From positions 1 through 46,449 of the forward strand of contig JASJCJ010000058.1 of the NCBI GenBank assembly GCA_030066045.1: DNA of 46,449 bases, given 5' to 3'. The translations under genes and the position numbers were made by a program. This DNA is from Calothrix sp. MO_167.B12 (GTDB taxonomy: Bacteria; Cyanobacteriota; Cyanobacteriia; Cyanobacteriales; Nostocaceae). Every line of letters starts with the position of its first letter. Within the stretch, counting starts at the first letter, position 1. The notes under the pieces were generated by a model. It was not told the origin of the DNA. It saw only the letters and a program-made list of their open reading frames with translations, and did no database searches. Below are positions 1 through 8,122 of the stretch, piece by piece.

Positions 1-120
1 GGTTCATGTCGAATAGTGTATCAACCAGATAATCCTTTATCCTGTGGGGCAGTAGTCTGGATAGAGGTTTTACCCGATACAGTAGTCATTCCACAGTTGT
101 TAACACCAATGGGAGTGTGA
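1..120 (+). CDS. C-terminal 39 codons of an unidentified gene
   Basis: An open frame runs from the first base of the window to a TGA at 118-120 and encodes 39 residues, ending in TPMGV. Its amino-acid make-up is ordinary for protein (one Trp, two Cys, several Val/Pro), and the frame closes before the repeat-rich DNA begins, so it is probably the end of a real gene that starts to the left. I do not recognise the family from this short piece and assign no function. Confidence 0.45.
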   Translation, partial: GSCRIVYQPDNPLSCGAVVWIEVLPDTVVIPQLLTPMGV

Positions 121-284
121 ATCTTCTAATAATCATTGCAAGTTGTCTTTTTGTTAGTTCTTGTAGAGCGAAAACCTCTTCTGAAGATACAAGGTTGGGT
201 TGAACGAAACCAAACCTAACCAATCAAGCGATCGCCTGACAATTAAGACAGTCGCTACAAACACCTGCATTGACACTCCCCGGT

Positions 285-527
285 CTAAAGACACGGTGAT
301 TCTCGGTTCACCGTCGCAACTTGCTCAACCAGGCTTTCGCCAAGTAGAGTAGAGGTCGCAACTCCCCGAGCCTGACTTTGGGGATGCCCTCCCCTAGCTT
401 TTTCAAGGATATTAATTGCTGCGTTTACATCTCTTTGCAGTTCACACCCACAATTACATCTATGGGTACGAGTACTTAAAGACTTTTTGACTAGAACGCC
501 ACGTGTAGGTGCATGAAATAAGTCGGG
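285..527 (-). pseudogene. Remnant of a TnpB (IS200/IS605 OrfB) C-terminus
   Basis: The minus frame reads KKSLSTRTHRCNCGCELQ and then RDVNAAINILEKARGGHP before a TAG at 285-287. That is the second half of the TnpB zinc ribbon (C-x-C-x-C), the RuvC-III D-x-N-A-A-x-N-I motif, and a variable tail. The first CxxC knuckle and everything upstream are gone, and the frame is closed by a TAA at 528-530. The DNA at 270-300 keeps the right-end pattern of such elements: TTGAC, then a CCCCGG hairpin around TAAAG, then ATTCTC. The nuclease cannot be functional. Confidence 0.75.
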
Positions 528-659
528 TTAGTATCGCAGTTCCTCACTTTGATTAAATTACTTTGAAAATTTAGGAGAAAAACCCATATCATCCCGCAAT
601 GATGCAACGCCAATTTCATTCTTATTGATGATTGCTAAATTAACTTAGATATGATAATA

Positions 660-1004
660 AACATAATTTTGAACCAAAAATCCCTAAAAAAAGAATGATT
701 AATTATTTAAATATATTGTCTTTCCACAGCAATTAATCCTTTTAAGAATTCCCCATTAGGGACTTTCAAATAATAAATTATCCTTTGATCGTGGGATGGG
801 CATCCTTGCCGTCCTTTATGATTAGCGGGCAAGATGCCCGCACTACAAGATATTTTGGGATTTTTTTTTATTGGAAGTTCCTGATAATAATAACCATTAT
901 TATTATTAATAATTGTATATTTTATTTTTTGGAAGTTTACAACATCATTTTGAGCCAAAAATTCCTACAAAAAGAATGATTAATTATTGAAATATATTCT
1001 CTTT
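660..1004. repeat. Pair of ~60-bp direct repeats, period 281 bp
   Basis: The segments 660-723 and 941-1004 share 'AAGAATGATTAATTATT' and flanking bases with only scattered differences, in the same orientation. Between them lie a palindromic GCGGGCAAGATGCCCGC copy and AT-rich DNA. This looks like a local duplication or the two ends of an inserted unit. Confidence 0.6.
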
Positions 1005-1158
1005 TTTTCGTTCAAGTATGAGATTATCTCTATGGTTCTTTAAAATACTCCAATTTATGATTGCCATAGTTAAATCCCCTGACAGGTAAATTACGGAGGG
1101 GGGAAGCTTGTAGTGTGATTGTGAATTGGGATTATTACGCAAACCAAAAACATAGCTT

Positions 1159-3636
1159 ATGAATTTCAAATACCCCCCAGGCATTCAGTGGACTGCCAGC
1201 ATGGGGAAAACACTGTTCAATGCAGTGACCGCGATTATCCTAGCTGTCACCTTTGCCCTAGTAGGTTTTGTTCCGTGGACTAACCAGATCGCTTTTGCAG
1301 AAGTTTTACGTAAAGATGCTACGGATCTAACTACACAGGTGAATGGAGCTGTTTTACAGGATCTGCCCTTTGAGAATACAGATGATTTCGATTTTGCAAC
1401 TGAAGGATTCATAGATAAACTCCCAGATACATGGAAAATTCCTGAAGATGGCAGCATTTGGAATCTAGAACAATATCAATTTCTTCTCGATAACAAAGGG
1501 GAAGTAGCAGAGATTCCCACAGATGCAGATAAACTAAACCTGCTTCCTGATGTTCCACCTTCAGTGAATCCCAGCCTGTGGCGCATTTCTCAGCTCAATA
1601 TGCAACATGGGCTGTATGAAGTGACACCAGGTATCTATCAAATACGGGGTTATGACTTAGCGGAGATGACCCTAGTTGAAGGAGACAATGGCTGGATTGT
1701 AATTGACCCCCTAACTTCCAATGAAACAGCCGAAGCAGCCTTGCTTTTGGCTAATAAGAACATTGGTAAAGAGGCTGGGAAAAACACAGTTTCAATGGTC
1801 TTACCTAAGCATCCAGATTTAAAGGCACCTCTTGCAATTCCTGCTATATATCCTTTAAAAGATAAATTAAAGGCATTATTTCCCGTTAGTGCTGTTATCT
1901 ATACCCACAGCCACGTCGATCACTACGCTGGGGTTGAGGGAATTATCGATCCAGCGGATGTCAAGTCTGAGAGTAATCCTGGAGGAGTTCCCGTCTATGC
2001 TCCCGAGGGATTCTTTGAAGAAGCAATCAGTGAAAATGTTCTGGCTGGTAACGTGATGACTCGTCGTGCTAGTTATATGTACGGCAACTTGATTCCCAAA
2101 AATGAAAAAGGACAGGTAGACGGAGGATTGGGTAAAACCACTTCCGCAGGTACATCATCCCTGATTGCCCCCACAGACATCATTGATACGACTGGGGAAA
2201 AAGTTACAGTAGACGGTGTAGACATCATTTTTCAAAATGTACCTGGTTCTGAAGCTCCAGCAGAAATGATGTTCTACTTCCCTCAGTACCATGCTCTTTG
2301 TGCTTCTGAGGATGCTACCCATACCATGCACAACCTCTACACTTTGCGAGGAGCTAAAGTGCGGGATCCCCTTGGTTGGTCAAAATATTTGAGCGAAACC
2401 ATCGAATTATTCGGAGACAATGTAGAAGTAGTCTTTGCGAGTCACCACTGGCCAACTTGGGATGATGAGGACACACCAGAAAATGAAGTTGTCGAGTACT
2501 TGAAAAAGCAACGAGACCTTTATAAGTACATCCATGACCAAACCCTGCGTCTAGCCAACGAAGGGCAAACCATGCTCGAAATTGCTGAAGAGTTACAATT
2601 GCCTGACTCCCTGGCAAAAGCGTGGTACAACCGTGGTTATTATGGTACTCTCAACCATAATGTGAAAGCAGTTTATCAAAGGTATTTAGGCTGGTTTGAC
2701 GGTAACCCCGCTAACCTTTACATGTTGCCCCCTGAAAAGTTAGGTTACAAGTATATTGAGTATATGGGTGGACCTGAATCAGCGATCGCAAAAGCCCAAG
2801 AGGAATTGACAGAACTTGAGAGGTCATTCCTATTTAAGATAGCAGTCACACCTGAGAAATTAGATCAAGGTGTTGATACCTATCGCTGGGTAGCCAAGGT
2901 CATGAGTGATGTGGTATTTGGATACTGCAAAGGCATTGATCCCCCTTTTAACTCTAGCCCTGCCTATTGTCAAGCCGCTCAACGCTTAGAAGCTAAAGCT
3001 TTAGAACAACTCGGCTACATGTCAGAATCGGGTCCTTGGCGTAATTTCTTCCTCACTGGCGCTCAAGAATTAAGGATTGGGGTACTAGATAATATCAATG
3101 CTCCTCAGGCACCTAATCTTGATAATCTCCACGCCATGACATCAGAGATGCTCTTTGACTATATGTCTATACGTCTAAATGGTCCCGAAGCAGCAAAGAA
3201 GGAAGAGGAGAATCTAGAAGGATACACCTTCAACATTATCTTCCCCGATGTCAATGAGGAATATTTGCTCTCTGTTGAAAATGGGGTACTCAACTACAAA
3301 GATAAGCTAGAAGTTGATCCAACCACGACGATTATCATTAATCGTCCAGAATTCGATAGCCTTATCTTTGGTAGTAAGCAGATTCCACCGCTGAATCCTA
3401 CATCTGCCACAAATAAAGCTGTCCAACAGCTTATGTGCTCTCCTGCACAAACCTCAAGGGATGGAGGTCAAAAATATGTATGTACTACCATGGGAGATAC
3501 CTCTGAGCCAAAGGTTGGAGATGATGGGGATGTGGAGTATGTAGATTTCACCTACAGTGGAGATTTAAATGCATTTGAAGATTTCCTCGGTCTTCTGGAT
3601 AATTTTGAGTTCTGGTTTAACATCGTCCTTCCATAG
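1159..3636 (+). CDS. Secreted alkylsulfatase-like metallo-beta-lactamase protein (SdsA1/BDS1 type)
   Basis: The 825-residue product resembles Zn-dependent linear alkylsulfatases, which hydrolyse alkyl sulfate esters to alcohol and sulfate. The metal-binding motif THSHVDHYAGVEG is at residues 249-261 (H250, H252, D254, H255). Further likely ligands lie in ASEDATHTMHN (near 410) and in SHHWPTWDDE. A dimerisation domain and a C-terminal SCP2-like domain (about 690-825) follow, the family's usual order. The N-terminus has a signal-peptide-like hydrophobic segment (about 19-46) ending in AFA, so export is likely. ATG 1201 would start directly at that signal and is an alternative; neither start has a clear ribosome site. 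The protein is longer than the roughly 650 residues usual for SdsA1, through its N-terminal part and a Lys/Pro-rich insert before the metal motif. It stands alone, with no operon partner. Confidence 0.85.
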   Translation: MNFKYPPGIQWTASMGKTLFNAVTAIILAVTFALVGFVPWTNQIAFAEVLRKDATDLTTQVNGAVLQDLPFENTDDFDFATEGFIDKLPDTWKIPEDGSIWNLEQYQFLLDNKGEVAEIPTDADKLNLLPDVPPSVNPSLWRISQLNMQHGLYEVTPGIYQIRGYDLAEMTLVEGDNGWIVIDPLTSNETAEAALLLANKNIGKEAGKNTVSMVLPKHPDLKAPLAIPAIYPLKDKLKALFPVSAVIYTHSHVDHYAGVEGIIDPADVKSESNPGGVPVYAPEGFFEEAISENVLAGNVMTRRASYMYGNLIPKNEKGQVDGGLGKTTSAGTSSLIAPTDIIDTTGEKVTVDGVDIIFQNVPGSEAPAEMMFYFPQYHALCASEDATHTMHNLYTLRGAKVRDPLGWSKYLSETIELFGDNVEVVFASHHWPTWDDEDTPENEVVEYLKKQRDLYKYIHDQTLRLANEGQTMLEIAEELQLPDSLAKAWYNRGYYGTLNHNVKAVYQRYLGWFDGNPANLYMLPPEKLGYKYIEYMGGPESAIAKAQEELTELERSFLFKIAVTPEKLDQGVDTYRWVAKVMSDVVFGYCKGIDPPFNSSPAYCQAAQRLEAKALEQLGYMSESGPWRNFFLTGAQELRIGVLDNINAPQAPNLDNLHAMTSEMLFDYMSIRLNGPEAAKKEEENLEGYTFNIIFPDVNEEYLLSVENGVLNYKDKLEVDPTTTIIINRPEFDSLIFGSKQIPPLNPTSATNKAVQQLMCSPAQTSRDGGQKYVCTTMGDTSEPKVGDDGDVEYVDFTYSGDLNAFEDFLGLLDNFEFWFNIVLP

Positions 3637-3946
3637 ATTTGCTTTTGAGGTATAGTCTAATTCAGGACTTGCCCACGGATTACGTGTTTACCTCATGACG
3701 TAGCGGCTTATTTTGGAAATAGGAAATATGGCGTTTTTCAGTTGAGTGAGGTACACAATTCAACCTCACCCCGCCTTCGGCACCCCTCTCCTTATTAAGG
3801 AGAGGGGAAGGGGGTGAGATTCAGATCCGTGTTGCACAAAGCGTGAAAACCGCTATACCTCAAAGCTTAGGATAAAAGCGTCAGTCTACAACAGATTTCT
3901 GCTAGACTGACGCAAATTTGTAGAAAACTATACAAGGATTATCTAA
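3637..3946. other. Intergenic: large hairpin repeat and promoter region of the CDF gene
   Basis: No gene is visible. A long imperfect hairpin (3765-3817, arms CTCACCCC and GGGGTGAG with an inner CCCTCTCCTT/AAGGAGAGGG stem) belongs to a repeat type common between cyanobacterial genes and might end transcription of the upstream gene. A second, perfect 11-bp inverted repeat lies at 3878-3913, just upstream of the next gene. Confidence 0.55.
3878..3913 (+). promoter_or_regulatory. Perfect 11-bp inverted repeat before the metal exporter
   Basis: GCGTCAGTCTA (3878-3888) is repeated inverted as TAGACTGACGC (3903-3913), with 14 bases between. It ends 33 bp before the CDF start codon and about 15 bp before a possible -10 (TATACA, 3929-3934). 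No T-run follows, so an operator or a leader hairpin is more likely than a terminator. It does not obviously match the SmtB-type operator or the Zur box. The link to metal sensing is inferred from its position only. Confidence 0.4.
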
Positions 3947-4687
3947 ATGGCTTATTTGTGGCATTCTTGCGATTCCCCTAACTGTACCTGGCAACCGTTC
4001 ATCGGAGCTAAACAGCGTTTTAATTTGAGTATCATCCTGGTAGCAATCCTCGTTTTTGCCATTTTAGAGTGGTTAGCGGGTAATCTCAGCCATAGCTTGG
4101 CTCTACGCTCCGATGCTTGGCATATGCTCGCGGATGGAGGGGCAATTATGTTGGCTTTGAGTGCCAGTTGGCTAGCCCGTTTAACCATCAGGAGCAAACT
4201 ACCAGGGAATCCTCGGTTCGATGTGATGGCTGCCCTCTTTAATGGATTAGGACTTTTGTTAATGGCGGGATTAATTGCCTGGGAAGCAATTGAACACCTG
4301 ATCCAACCACCTGAACAAATCCTCAGTGGTCCGATGCTCGTTACCGCAATCATTGGATTAGTGATTAATTTGGTCGGTGCTTGGCTTCTTCATGGAGACA
4401 TTCAGGATAACTTAAATGTTCGTGGTGCTTTTCTGCATATGCTGGCAGATTTAGCAAGCTCCGTAGGAGTTATTATAAGTGCGATCGCTGTTTATGTTTT
4501 CCAATGTTTCTGGCTGGATGGTGTGGTAAGCATACTCATTGCTTTATTCATTACCAAAAGTGCAGTACCTTTGATTCAAACAAGCTGGCAGCAATGGAAA
4601 CAGAGGTCAGCTCCTTTGCAAAACTTGCAAATATCAGAGATTGGTCGCACAAGCCTTAAGGATTTGATTGTTGAGAAATCCGAATAA
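3947..4687 (+). CDS. Cation diffusion facilitator (CDF) exporter without the usual C-terminal domain
   Basis: The 246-residue membrane protein has six predicted helices and the CDF metal-site residues: H59-x3-D63 in helix 2 (SDAWHMLADGG) and H164-x3-D168 in helix 5 (FLHMLADLASS). CDF proteins exchange protons for Zn2+ and related divalent metals, moving metal out of the cytosol. Helix 6 ends near residue 203, and only about 43 polar residues follow, too few for the ferredoxin-like cytoplasmic domain (about 85-100 residues) that usually dimerises the family and senses metal. No frameshifted remainder is seen downstream. The N-terminus (H6, C8, C13) could bind metal. An AAGGA ribosome site lies 8 bases before the ATG. 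The specificity (Zn, Co or other) cannot be read from the sequence. Confidence 0.85.
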   Translation: MAYLWHSCDSPNCTWQPFIGAKQRFNLSIILVAILVFAILEWLAGNLSHSLALRSDAWHMLADGGAIMLALSASWLARLTIRSKLPGNPRFDVMAALFNGLGLLLMAGLIAWEAIEHLIQPPEQILSGPMLVTAIIGLVINLVGAWLLHGDIQDNLNVRGAFLHMLADLASSVGVIISAIAVYVFQCFWLDGVVSILIALFITKSAVPLIQTSWQQWKQRSAPLQNLQISEIGRTSLKDLIVEKSE

Positions 4688-4711
4688 ATTAAGTAAGTCG
4701 GCAAGAAAAAT

Positions 4712-5439
4712 TCAATTATACTCTGAAAAAATCATCACAGGAGCAAAGCCATAACCCAATCGATTATTATCACCAAAATGAATTTTATAAACCATTGAAC
4801 CATTTTCCTGTTTGACACAATGCCCAATTCTTGCCATCGGTATAATATTCGTAGCTTCCGCTGTATATGCGGTCATAAATCGCAACTCCACGATTTTCTC
4901 TAACCCATCATCGGTTTTAAATATTTTGTAATTTACCTTGCGTTGTACCACATAATCGGATAGCTTATTTTCTTCTATCAACTCCTTCAAAATAGCTTCG
5001 GTAGGCGATAAAATAAGGCTAAAACCTGCCGCACCTTCTTTATGTTTCCAAACATAATCAACATAAGAAAGGCTGCCATTAAAGAACTCTGATACTGTAT
5101 CTTTCAACTCGAAAGCAGGGGGATTAAACGGGTGATCTAGGTAAGGCAATAAGCGTTTGGATACTTCAAATAGCTTCCGAGGATGATTAATAAATTTTAA
5201 ATTTTTATAGGGTTTATCGTACCTAAATCTCCATGTTGAAGCCGTTGGATAATGGTCTTCATAAATTGCTTCGGAAGGTAAAATTCGATTGTAAAGGCGT
5301 TCTATGTTTTGGTTTTTGTTGGTTGCTATTTTATAAAATAGCATTTCATCTTTTTCAAAAATGTCTTCAACATCAACTATTGTTACAGGGATACCCAAAT
5401 CTTTTTCAGGTTAACTATTCCCTTCCCGCCCAAAGATTT
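4712..5439 (-). pseudogene. 5'-truncated, frameshifted gene, possibly ATP-grasp-like
   Basis: A 228-codon minus frame (4712-5398) has no ATG and could start only at TTG. Reading further upstream in the neighbouring frame gives KSLGGKGIVNLKK, which joins smoothly to DLGIPVTIVDVEDIF if one base is restored near 5400. The joined Lys/Gly-rich stretch resembles the glycine loop of ATP-grasp enzymes, and the later VVQRKVNYKIF and VELRFM segments fit strands of such a fold. The gene is then cut off at 5440 by a MITE, and nothing resembling its N-terminus lies beyond. It is therefore best read as a decayed gene. The ATP-grasp assignment is tentative and no substrate can be proposed. Confidence 0.55.
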
Positions 5440-5592
5440 AGTGGTCTGTCCCATAAGTTCTGGTAGGTAAATAATTGTAGTGGGAGCGTCTCGCTCCCTG
5501 CTGTAAGCTGTGGCGTATTTAATTTGTATATCGGACGCGGGCAAGAGGCCCGCACTACAGCTGCCCTTCAAAATTAATGGGACAAAGCACTA
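5440..5592. mobile_element. MITE, family 1 (TGTCCCAT ends), complete copy
   Basis: The ends are near-perfect inverted repeats: AGTGGTCTGTCCCAT on the left and ATGGGACAAAGCACT on the right. Inside are two palindromes, GGGAGCGTCTCGCTCCC and GCGGGCAAGAGGCCCGC, each next to 'actaca'. The same arrangement recurs at 44968-45090 and, in part, at 8621-8685. No coding capacity is seen, so it would need a transposase from elsewhere. This copy interrupts the ATP-grasp-like remnant. Confidence 0.75.
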
Positions 5593-5616
5593 GAAACAAC
5601 AATAAATTTATTCAAT

Positions 5617-7194
5617 TCATTCAGGTTGCAGCACTTTTTCATACACTAACTTACCCGTAATATCCCGGATTTGCACCGTCAGATCAGCGGTTCTGCCATC
5701 CACTTCTGCCAATCCAAAGAACTGTAAATCAGCCTTAGATGGTGGCAAATTAACGGGCAAATTGAAAGTTTCCGGTCCCCGTACAAACTTATACTCCGAA
5801 CCAAAGCTAGGATCAAGATTTCCTGGACCAAAGGCACCAGAATTAATAGGACCAATCACAAATTCCCAAAACGGATTAAAATCTTTGAAAATAGCTCTAT
5901 CTGGATCGGCTTGAATTGCCGCTGCAAAATGAACGTCGGCAGTAATGGAAACCACATTTTTGATGCCCTGGTTCTTAATAAACTGCAACAGCTCCCGCAG
6001 TTGTACTTCACGACCTAATACTGCTGGATCGTTTTGACCCCATGAATCCCGGTCAGTTTCTCCTCCAGTAACAATGGTAAAGGGATCGTGGGTAGCAATG
6101 ACTTTCCAGGTAGCCTGGGACTTCCTCAGAGCTTGTTTGAGCCACTGGAACTGCTTCTGTCCCAACATTTCAATGCCATTGCGATCGCTATTTTGTGGAT
6201 TTGGTCCTCTGAAAGAGCGCTCATCGAGTAAGAATATTTCCAGATGCTTACCGTGTCGGAAACTACGGAAAATTTCTTCTCCACGGATGGGATTATATTC
6301 AAACAGTGCTTGTGCAGCCCGTTCTGCTAGGATATCAACAGAGCGACCATTGTAAGGATCGCCACTGGGCAGAATCTCCCCTGGATACCAGTTATTCGTT
6401 ACCTCATGGTCATCCCACTCTACATAAATGGGGGTTTCGGCAAGGAAACGCTGGAACTTTTCATCTCCTAAGTTGTATTTCCAGTTGGCTCGAAACTCAT
6501 CTAGGGTGATCGCTACAAAATCCTTAGGTACATTTGTCCACGTACCACCACCAATTTCAGATGGAATTTCCTTGGTAGCTGGTATGGGGTTATCTGCATA
6601 AATCATGTCACCCTGAAATACTGCAAAATCGGGCTTAAACTTACGGATAACATCGAAAACAACATATCCCCCCTGAATTATTTCACCATCAAAAGATTTG
6701 ATTTTAAATTCAGGGTTACGACCCCAACCTTGTCCTGCTAAGTCAGCTACCCAAGCAAATCTAACTGTTCTACTTTGAAATGGTGCTTGTGCAGTTTGAA
6801 AACGACCTTTTCCTGAAAACTTGGCGTTGCGTAACCCTCCATCCGTGTAACCTACCCGATAATAGTAGGTTCTTCCTGGCTGCAAACCCTTCACATCCAC
6901 CTGACTAGTAAAGTCAGTAGCCGCACTTAGATCCTCTCCAGCAATGGTGCGAGTGCGTCGGGGGCGAAAACGGGGTGAGGTGGAAACCTGTACAATCAGA
7001 TTTGATTTGCGATCGCTCTGTGTCCAGATAATAGCTCGATTTGAGGTAACATCCCCAACCTGAACCGGATAGCCAGAGGATAAACTGTCATTTGCCTGAA
7101 CTAAATCTAGATCCAACCATTGACTACCTGCTACTGCTCCAGCACTAGCAGCACTAAGGGCAAGAAATGAACGTCTGGAGATGGGATAACTCAT
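5617..7194 (-). CDS. phoD: PhoD-family alkaline phosphatase, Tat-exported
   Basis: The 525-residue product starts MSYPISRRSFLALSAAS, a twin-arginine signal, so the folded enzyme should be exported. It has the PhoD order: an N-terminal beta-sandwich domain with the GRTYYYRVGY strand, then the metallophosphatase core with FAWVADLAGQ, FAVFQGDMIYAD, YVEWDDHEVTNNW, WKVIATHDPF and SITADVHFAAA. These carry the Asp, His and Asn ligands of the Ca/Fe centre. It releases phosphate from phosphomono- and diesters outside the cytoplasm, which fits the pst operon in the same window. I chose ATG 7194 because it begins directly at the Tat signal; the frame stays open to 7260, which would add 22 residues with no signal-like character. 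Confidence 0.92.
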   Translation of the reverse strand: MSYPISRRSFLALSAASAGAVAGSQWLDLDLVQANDSLSSGYPVQVGDVTSNRAIIWTQSDRKSNLIVQVSTSPRFRPRRTRTIAGEDLSAATDFTSQVDVKGLQPGRTYYYRVGYTDGGLRNAKFSGKGRFQTAQAPFQSRTVRFAWVADLAGQGWGRNPEFKIKSFDGEIIQGGYVVFDVIRKFKPDFAVFQGDMIYADNPIPATKEIPSEIGGGTWTNVPKDFVAITLDEFRANWKYNLGDEKFQRFLAETPIYVEWDDHEVTNNWYPGEILPSGDPYNGRSVDILAERAAQALFEYNPIRGEEIFRSFRHGKHLEIFLLDERSFRGPNPQNSDRNGIEMLGQKQFQWLKQALRKSQATWKVIATHDPFTIVTGGETDRDSWGQNDPAVLGREVQLRELLQFIKNQGIKNVVSITADVHFAAAIQADPDRAIFKDFNPFWEFVIGPINSGAFGPGNLDPSFGSEYKFVRGPETFNLPVNLPPSKADLQFFGLAEVDGRTADLTVQIRDITGKLVYEKVLQPE

Positions 7195-7260
7195 AATATT
7201 TCTTCTGCTGCAAAATTTAGGATGGGCAACTAAACATATAGGAAATCCCCCAAAATACAA

Positions 7261-7840
7261 CAGAGTTTTGGTTAATCAAAATCTGTTTTAATCAAGCAAT
7301 AAGTTAACCCGAATCAATTGAGAAATTTAATAATTGTTTAGATGCTCTGAGGATAATTTCACTTGCCTGGAAACAATACACTACAGATTTAAACTTTAAT
7401 TTAAGGGTATGTTAATTTCTAGTGAAGATATTATTATTAAGTAATGTAAAACATTCTTGTCTTACTTACGGAGTTTTTTAGATGACTCTCTCTATAGAAT
7501 TGTTATTTATATCTTTTTATATAGGAATCTGGTTTGATTATTGAACAAAATTAGATATTTGTAGTGGATTGACACAGCTAAAATAGTGCAATAGGTGTAG
7601 GTTGGGTTGAAGAATGAAACCCAACACCAGTAAAGCTTTGTTGGGTTTCCCTATCGCTCAACCCAACCTACATTTTTAGGCGTGTCAGTCCACTACGTAT
7701 TTTTTTTTAAATTAAGTACGATTTCTATATAATCTAGATACTTACTATTATGAAAATGCTGACAAATATCTAAAAATCTCCATTTGTAAGGTCTTTCACA
7801 AGCGGAGATTTAAAGCTTTTTCTTGTGATAGTAGTTGGTT
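7261..7840. other. AT-rich gap with one MITE
   Basis: This stretch holds the upstream region of phoD, AT-rich DNA and the family-2 MITE at 7561-7696. No gene is seen. In particular, the solute symporter normally encoded after DUF4212 is absent here. Confidence 0.6.
7561..7696. mobile_element. MITE, family 2 (GTAGTGGATTGACAC ends)
   Basis: The 136-bp unit has long imperfect terminal inverted repeats: GTAGTGGATTGACAC at the left and GTGTCAGTCCACTAC at the right. An inner 'taggttgggtt'/'aacccaaccta' stem lets almost the whole element fold into one hairpin. An inverted copy with a 21-bp insert lies at 43459-43616. It encodes nothing. Confidence 0.75.
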
Positions 7841-8095
7841 TTAGCGTTTCAGATTATGTTTGCGATCGAGTTTGTCCATTTGTCGAGCATAAACAAAAAT
7901 GAGTACCACAAATACTAAAATTGAACCCTGTTGAGCCATCCAAAACCCCAAAGGCACTCCAAAAAAACGAACTCCGTTTAAGGGTTGTACTAGGAGAATA
8001 CTCAAAACAATAGAAACTAACGCCCAAACTAATAAAAGATTGCGAATTAAAGTTGTATTATCTCGCCAATAGGTACGATGTCTTTGGTTATTCAT
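7841..8095 (-). CDS. DUF4212 small membrane protein, orphan symporter subunit
   Basis: The 84-residue protein (MNNQRHRTYWRDN...) has two hydrophobic helices and the conserved features of DUF4212: an N-terminal YW segment, FFGVPLGFWMAQQGS between or within the helices, and a charged end after VYARQMDKLD. In most genomes this family sits directly before a sodium/solute symporter of the acetate-permease type and is thought to be its small subunit. Here no such gene follows on the minus strand for over 500 bp, so it is an orphan or a leftover. The ATG at 8095 is preferred over TTG 8122 because it matches the usual family start. Confidence 0.8.
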   Translation of the reverse strand: MNNQRHRTYWRDNTTLIRNLLLVWALVSIVLSILLVQPLNGVRFFGVPLGFWMAQQGSILVFVVLIFVYARQMDKLDRKHNLKR

Positions 8096-8122
8096 TTTAT
8101 GTAAATTTATGAATGCACCCAA

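Larger units (their letters stand above)
121..1158. other. Long gene-poor gap with repeats and IS debris
   Basis: No intact gene is visible. From left to right: a short copy of the cyanobacterial 'ggttgggttgaacgaa' repeat near 191, a HIP1 site near 225, a TnpB tail remnant (285-527), AT-rich DNA, and a pair of roughly 60-bp direct repeats (660-723 and 941-1004). A short palindrome, GCGGGCAAGATGCCCGC, lies between the repeats near 827. The small open frames at 707-958 and 785-979 overlap on opposite strands inside this repeat DNA and look non-coding. Confidence 0.6.

Noticed and set aside
707-979. Overlapping opposite-strand small frames
   Set aside because: Both lie in AT-rich repeat DNA and translate to low-complexity Ile/Asn/Tyr runs.
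7261-7330. Possible Pho box upstream of phoD
   Set aside because: TTAA-rich motifs (GGTTAAC, GATTAACC) are present, but not as 8-base repeats with 3-base spacing in the direction of the gene.
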